From Trametes villosa (taxonomy: Eukaryota > Basidiomycota > Agaricomycetes > Polyporales > Polyporaceae): a stretch of 64,000 bases of DNA. Positions 58,770-64,000 of this stretch are shown here, piece by piece. A program made the position numbers and the translations under genes. Under the pieces are notes generated by a model that was not told where the DNA came from, did no database searches, and was given only the letters and a program-made list of their open reading frames with translations. The stretch's first letter is position 1; every line of letters begins with the position of its first letter. The stretch is from positions 1 to 64,000 of the forward strand of contig PUDQ02000089.1 in the NCBI GenBank assembly GCA_002964805.2, read 5' to 3'.

Positions 58770-61469
58770 TCAAGCTCTAAAGAGGGACTGCGAGAAGAAC
58801 GCACGGCCCTCCCCGACATCCTTTGCCGCCACGCGATCCGTGCGCGCGTTCTCAGGGTAGATGAGTACGGGCCCTATCTTGGGACGCTGCTCAGCGGAAG
58901 GGGTTGAGTCCAGATGCACGTAATAGTCTTCATCGAGCTTGGGTTGAAGGATACCATGCTCACTGAAGTAGAGGTCAGCATTGTTAACACGATACGCCTG
59001 AAGCGGCGGTTGAACTTACCTGGTACAATGCGCCTTCGGGGGTTTCTCACTGGAGAACCAACAGCGCGTGCATCCGTATGCGTCGGGGCGCTGTGGGCGT
59101 GCTACGTCTGCGTGTAGAGTAGCCTCGACCGCGACAACCGTGGTGGTGTGCTCCGCATCGAGCAATTGCCACTTCTTGTTCACCGCATCCTGCGAAGGCC
59201 CGAAGAGTTCGCCACATCGAGGGCGTCCGTGTGCCACCTGTAACCAACACACCTCCACTTAGTAGTGTATCCACCAAGCGCGAGGTACCAGGAACGGCTT
59301 ACCGCTCCCTTCCAGTCGTACGCCTCCAAATATCCAACCGCGGGGACGGCGCACACCTTGCAAAATATGCGCGGCGTGAGCCGCTCCATGTCTTCGAGAG
59401 TCGCACGGCGCGGGTCGAGCCCACAGGCACGGATCGTCACACACTCTTTGTGCACGTTCTCGTGCACTTGGAACGTCTCGAGCGGCCGCCAGCCGGGCAC
59501 CCAGCCGTGCTGCCTGCAGAGTGCGTTCAGCGCCCTATCGTACGCAGGCCCGCGTTCCTCTGCATGTGTACTGCGCAGAGTGCGCGCACACCGGTGCGCG
59601 AGGATGGTCGGCCACCGCATATCCGAGCGCTTGCACACCGTGCAGCGGAACCGTGCGACAGCCAGCTTGAGCAGGTCGGGGTCCGCGTCCGACGCGGGGC
59701 CACAGCCTGAGTTCTCCAGGGCTGACCCGACAAGTGCACGGAGCTCGCGCGCGCGCTCCTCTTCCCATCTCGTTAGCATGGCGGGTATGTCGGCGAGGAG
59801 CGGCGTGAAGTCGTCCGGGGTGATGGTGGCGGTGAAGGGGGCATAGACGACCCTGCGGCAGGTGAAGTCTTGCGCGAGGTCTACGACTTGTGCTTGCATG
59901 TCCAAGACAGCGGTCCGACGGCCCTGTGCGGCTTCGTGAGAGGAGAGGATGGTGCAGAGGAGGGTGAGACGGTGCGTGAGCTCGTCCTGCCATGCTTCCC
60001 CGAGGCGTCTATCGCGGAGCGATCCCATGCAGCTGTGCATGTCGTGACGGATCGTCTCCCACTCTGGAGCTCGTCTGTAAGCGTCGGTGCATGCGCAAAC
60101 ACACAGGAGGCTAACGAACCTCCCTCTGCCAAAAGACGTCCCACCTTGACGTGCGGATGCTTTCGTATGTCGTGGCGCAGCCAACTAGTGAGTATTTCGT
60201 CGAGATCTTCGCCCCAGCCTTCCTCTCTCAAGTGTTCGACGATCCTGGCGAACGTGAGCGGTCGTATAGTCACCGGCAATGTGGGTCGCTGAACGCACTG
60301 TTTTTGTCGCTTGGCTTGCAGTGCGGATTCTTCTTCTAGTTTTCGTTGGCGCTCTGCCGCGAGCCACTCTATCATGCCGTCCACGAACTTGTAGTAGCAA
60401 GGAGATTAGCGTCTTGACAGCATCGTATACGGTGGAACGTGCCTTCTTCCTCTCGGTAACTCTCTCAATCTGTTCTTTGGCCACACTCGATTTCTCCTTT
60501 CTGGACGAGATTGAGCCCCACCTGGCTTTGAGTGCCTCTACGTCGTCTTTCAGGTAAAGCGCGTCTGAGAGGTACGTGTACTCGCTACCACCATATCCGG
60601 TGCCTCAGCAAAAGAAAGCACGAGAGACGGTGATAAGAGACCTACTTGCGGACTAATTCATGCGGCAATACCGGGTCTGTGCACCGTGCCGCCTTTTGAA
60701 CTTTCTTGATGAGTGCGTTGACGTGACGAGCCTTCACCAGCCTGTACGGATTCAACGTGAGTGTGCGCAAATAACCATAGCGGATTATGCACGCGCCTTG
60801 CTTTCGCACACGGGGTACAAATGCGAATCTGAAGTTTCCACAAGGTGAACAAAGGGTCGGTAGATTGGTCACAGTTCTAGGCGGCGACGCTGGTTAGTGG
60901 CAACAATCACGCCAGAGGGAACACGCTCACGAGACAGGCTTCACCGAACACGAGTCGGGCATAGTATATTTCGGACACATTGCGAGGACAGTCAGGGAGG
61001 CCCGGGAATCGCTGTCGGGCGACTTTCCAGCACAGTATAGAGCGTCGACTGGTGAGATACGCGTGGAAATCCTTCGCCGTGCTCATGAGCGTCAGCAAGT
61101 CGCGAGGGTGGAGAAAGCCTAGTATCTGGACAGCGGAAATGTAGCCACGTCACGAGAGTGAATAGCGTATGGTGGTTAGGAAATCACCTCGATCAAGACG
61201 TCTAGCGGTAAGTTCAACAAGCCTTCGCGGGGAGCGTAGAAGACTGCCATGCTTTGCCTCCCGGTTTCTCCAACGGTAGTCGTGCTCGTGGTAGGGCCAC
61301 GACCGACGATTGAGGAGCCTTCGCCAATCGAATCATTGTTTGGTAAACGCGAGCCCTTTTCCTTCTCGTCTTGCGTTGCTGCTGCCTTCGCGGCGATGCG
61401 GGCGCTGGCTCGCGTGGTACTACCAGGACTAGCTGGCACAGTCGTCTTCATCCTCTTCTTGGGCGGCAT
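58770..61469 (-). CDS. F-box protein with C-terminal cysteine/histidine motifs, copy 3 (diverged)
   Basis: Nine exons are proposed (61469-61188, 61125-60931, 60876-60797, 60741-60646, 60584-60431, 60387-60120, 60069-59303, 59237-59020, 58962-58770), giving 750 residues. The F-box is LDVLIEILGFLHPRDLLTLM - STAKDFHAYLTSRRSILCW in a 195 nt exon, the same length as in copies 1 and 2. Later parts align: LREEGWGEDLDEIL; CTVCKRSDMRWPTILAHRCA; CKVC; YGCTRCWFSSEKPPKAHC; the tail DYYVHLDSTP - PVLIYPENARTD. Oddities: one intron present in copies 1 and 2 (before IARLRQEGW) is missing, and the intron after exon 3 only works with a GC donor (AG/GCGCGT). If that GC-AG intron is wrong the gene may be damaged here. 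It lies inverted relative to copies 1 and 2. Confidence 0.75.
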
Positions 61470-61998
61470 GACTGCGCTACGTCCACCAGCACAGACCCCT
61501 GACTATATTCCTTGGACAAACCAGGAGGCCAATGAACTGCGGACGACAGGTGGTTGTTGAAGTGTTCGCGGAGGAAAGGAGAGTGCTGGCACGGGCACGA
61601 GCAAGGCACGGTGCACGAGCGCTTGCAAGTGCTGTGGTTCAAGTGCGGGCGCTTATCTGCGCCTAGTCTTCAGCGGTCGGGTCGCGGAGATTCAGAACTT
61701 CTTGCAATCATACCACGAAGTTCAACAACCTGACATGGCGTAGCGTTGCAATTTCATGGCTTGAATATCCCTCGCATCCTCTTCGAGAAAGTCAACTTTA
61801 AATGCGGCAGCTAGTCTAATACATCGCCGACAGGAGACCCCCGATAGGAGACCCAGCTAGTACTTACTTCCCCTCTCCGAGCGACGGAATAGCAGCCACA
61901 TCAATTCTCAGCGTACTAGTATATTTGCATGCAGCGCTATAGCTCGAGAGCATTGGAGGTGCGCAGGACGCAAACCGCCGTGCCAGGTATCTATGATC
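61470..61998. other. Spacer between F-box-like copy C and F-box copy 3
   Basis: About 530 nt, probably the promoter of copy 3 and the 3' region of copy C. A near-repeat GGAGACCC(C)...GGAGACCC lies around 61,832-61,853. No supported gene was seen. Confidence 0.45.
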
Positions 61999-63616
61999 TC
62001 ACTTACCCCGTGTCACGCGGCCATCCTCGACCTGCAGCTGCCCATCGACGAGCCTGGCCTTCCTCAGCCGGTCCCTAGGACCGCGCAGAGTGACGTCTGC
62101 CCTCCGCAGGGTAGAGTACTCTTCCATGAAGCGTCGCATATAATCCTCGAGATCGAAGTCCTCTCCGCAACGCTCCGCGAAGCAGAGAGGATAGTCGTCC
62201 GGATGTGATGGAGGGGGCGTCCGGAGGTGTCGCCGGTGAATCATCGTGATTCCAGACAGACTGGGATCATCAGCGGCCCCGGGATCAGGTCTTGTCATGG
62301 AGATCTTCATTTCCAACTCCTGAAGGGACGTACCCTTGAGGGACGTCCGCAAGCCCTCCTAGAGCGAGCTCAGCAGTTAGAGGTTTGAGAGGTGGGGTTA
62401 AGAACAGCACACGCACAAGCACTGCAGCCACGTCGATCATGCTGTCCTCAATATCCAGGCCCCCGGAGATGTTGAGTATCTCGAGGCGAGAGCTGTTCTG
62501 ACCCCGGAGTTCCGCGAAGACGTCTCCCGGGAGGCCATCGAGCCTTCTGGGCCACTCTTTGAGTCTCAATTTGCGAGGGCGCGCGCGGGCAAGCACAATG
62601 TCAAGCATGTAGAGCAAGTCGTTATGCAGCCCGTGCAGCCAGATGGTGTCGATGGGACAGGATAGACCCAACAGATAGAGGTCGAGCAGGCAGCCTACGT
62701 AGTAGGGTAGAACGGTCCAGGCGGGCCCCACCTGGACCTGCTCGGTGAGATTGAGGATGTGGCGGGAGTTATATAGACGGCGCTCAGCCGTGGTGAGACA
62801 GTTGGTCTCGTGTTCGTCCGTCTGGAAAGAGAGGAAATCGAGCTTCGGGTAGGCCTGGATGAGCGACACGGTCCGCGGTAGGAGAGAACGCTTAGTCTCA
62901 AGATTGCGCATCTGCGGATACACGAATCCGGAGTCGGGGAGAATGTCGGCGTCCATGCGCCAGCCGTACGAGATGACGCTCTCGAGGGACGCTCGGAAGT
63001 GCTCCAGAACGATAGCAGGATGGTATAGAGGCCATTGGTCTTCAGGGAGCTCGTCGAAGAACCCTTCTTCCTCACCGGCGACGTAGAAGTCGATATTGAG
63101 GGAAATAAGCTGGGAGCGAAGGGATTGCAGCATCTTCATCGCTTGTGGTCCTACACCGTCTATCCTCAGCTCGCGAACTGAGGTGAGTGATGCGAACGCG
63201 TCGACCAGACTGAGGTGTGACAAGATCACGTCTTCGCTGTACAGGATGAACAGATCTTCGAGGTTGGACATTAGACGCAGAGCCTCAGCCAGCTGCAAGG
63301 CCGCTGGCTCGGTGAGGTTGAAGAGCCACAGCTCTAGGAACACCACCTTCGGGTAACGTCTTCCAGGGTCCCTTCTGAGAGCCGCAAGAAAGCTAAGGAG
63401 GGCATCTTCTTTCGAGAAGGACAGAATATGCCATTCCGAGAGCAGAGTTTTGTAGCCGTAAGTATTGAAAAATCGTGCGGTTCGCGTAAAACGCGCGCAG
63501 TCGGCCCGAGTTTCGGATACGTTGAGGACCTCTAGCAGGATGTCGTAGTTGAGGACGGGTGCGAGGGAAATTGCTGGCAACCGAGACGGAAGCTGTGTGG
63601 GTGAGAGTTCATGCAT
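61999..63616 (-). CDS. F-box-like protein with leucine-rich middle, copy C
   Basis: Two exons (63616-62417 and 62358-61999) give 519 residues. The N-terminus is MHELSPTQLPSRLPAISLAP, then VLNYDILLEVLNVSETRADC - ARFTRTARFFNTYGYKTLL. The middle contains LAEALRLMSNLEDLFILYSE and LYHPAIVLEHFRASLESVIS. Exon 2 begins EGLRTSLKGTSLQELEMKIS and has PDDYPLCFAERCGEDFDLED - YMRRFMEEYSTLRRADVTL. The intron matches copies A and B. It is the most diverged of the three, with an 18-residue N-terminal extension. The last codons read RVTRGK then TGA, but the DNA there (CGGGGTAAGTGA) is also a perfect splice donor, so a further exon downstream is possible. Confidence 0.82.
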
Positions 63617-64000
63617 ATCTCTATAGAAAGCTTTGTTCAGTACAGCGACTGGACTGGAGACCAAGGTGCGCAACCTACGTATACACTGGCAGTACTAGTG
63701 CTTCAATGTGGGAGTGGCGTCAGCCGAAGCGAATCTGAGGAAGCTGGCTTTTTGTAGTCGTCTTCTATTGCAGAGCACGGGATGTTTGTCAGTATAAATT
63801 GTATCGCACAGCAGCCCTCGCAGGATCTGGAGGGATGTGAGTACTCGAGTGAGGCAGATGGCGGTCGCAAGAAGAGGGTGAGCTTGAGCGTCAAGTCGGT
63901 TGTGGCGCGACGCCACCGCACAAAATGCCATGCGCCGGCCTCTGGCAAAGGGTCCATTCTCCCACCATCGTCGATTGTCTGGCACCCCGGACATACACCA
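63617..64000. other. Upstream region of F-box-like copy C at window edge
   Basis: Overlapping minus-strand frames (63,695-63,994; 63,703-63,957) end within the region and show no known motif. One reads EAGAWHFVRWRRATTDLTLK, which could be the tail of a further gene beyond the window, but there is not enough to call it. Confidence 0.35.

Noticed and set aside
1..64000. CRISPR arrays, bacterial operons, prophage or rRNA genes
   Set aside because: No regularly spaced repeats, no Shine-Dalgarno-led gene strings and no rRNA-like sequence were seen. Intron-rich genes and eukaryotic families show nuclear fungal DNA.

Overview
The window is nuclear DNA of a filamentous basidiomycete, most likely an Agaricomycete and plausibly a polypore. 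The genome is GC-rich. Almost every gene is split by 45-65 nt GT-AG introns, and the families fit: polyporopepsin-like A1 proteases, large F-box paralog sets, SLAC1/TDT transporters, an AreA-type GATA factor. I rebuilt exon models by hand from splice sites and from phase closure. Each full model given below closes to a whole number of codons.

Layout. 1-701: 3' part of an unrecognised minus-strand gene that leaves the window. 1013-4725 (-): AreA/NIT2-like GATA nitrogen regulator. 4.7-9.8 kb: gene-poor, with a foldback repeat cluster near 6.0-6.4 kb. 9.8-18 kb: aspartic protease A (-), signal peptide peptidase (-), and two convergent TDT anion-channel paralogs. 18.9-27.5 kb: a housekeeping block of type II PI 4-kinase (+), CUS2/TAT-SF1 splicing factor (-), complex I 21.3 kDa-type subunit (-) and a UPF0643-like protein (+).

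28.8-38.1 kb is an alternating array of UDP-glycosyltransferase (+) and aspartic protease (-) genes: UGT1, protease B (5'-truncated), UGT2 (5'-truncated), UGT3, protease C. The two broken genes are joined head to head at about 32,530. This looks like a duplication of a UGT-protease unit followed by an internal deletion. 39.9-43.5 kb (+): a 1044-residue protein I do not recognise.

44-64 kb is a mirrored F-box cluster around the transcription elongation factor ELL (54.0-56.5 kb, +). To its left, on the plus strand, lie two F-box/cysteine-motif genes, both 681 aa, and one F-box-like leucine-rich gene. To its right, on the minus strand, lie an F-box-like gene, a third F-box/cysteine-motif gene and another F-box-like gene. 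Birth, inversion and decay of paralogs shape about half the window; the rest is single-copy cell biology (nitrogen control, PI4P synthesis, splicing, respiration, ER proteolysis, elongation).

Functions come from recognised motifs only. Repeat families, breakpoints and paralogy are read from the sequence; no database search was possible.
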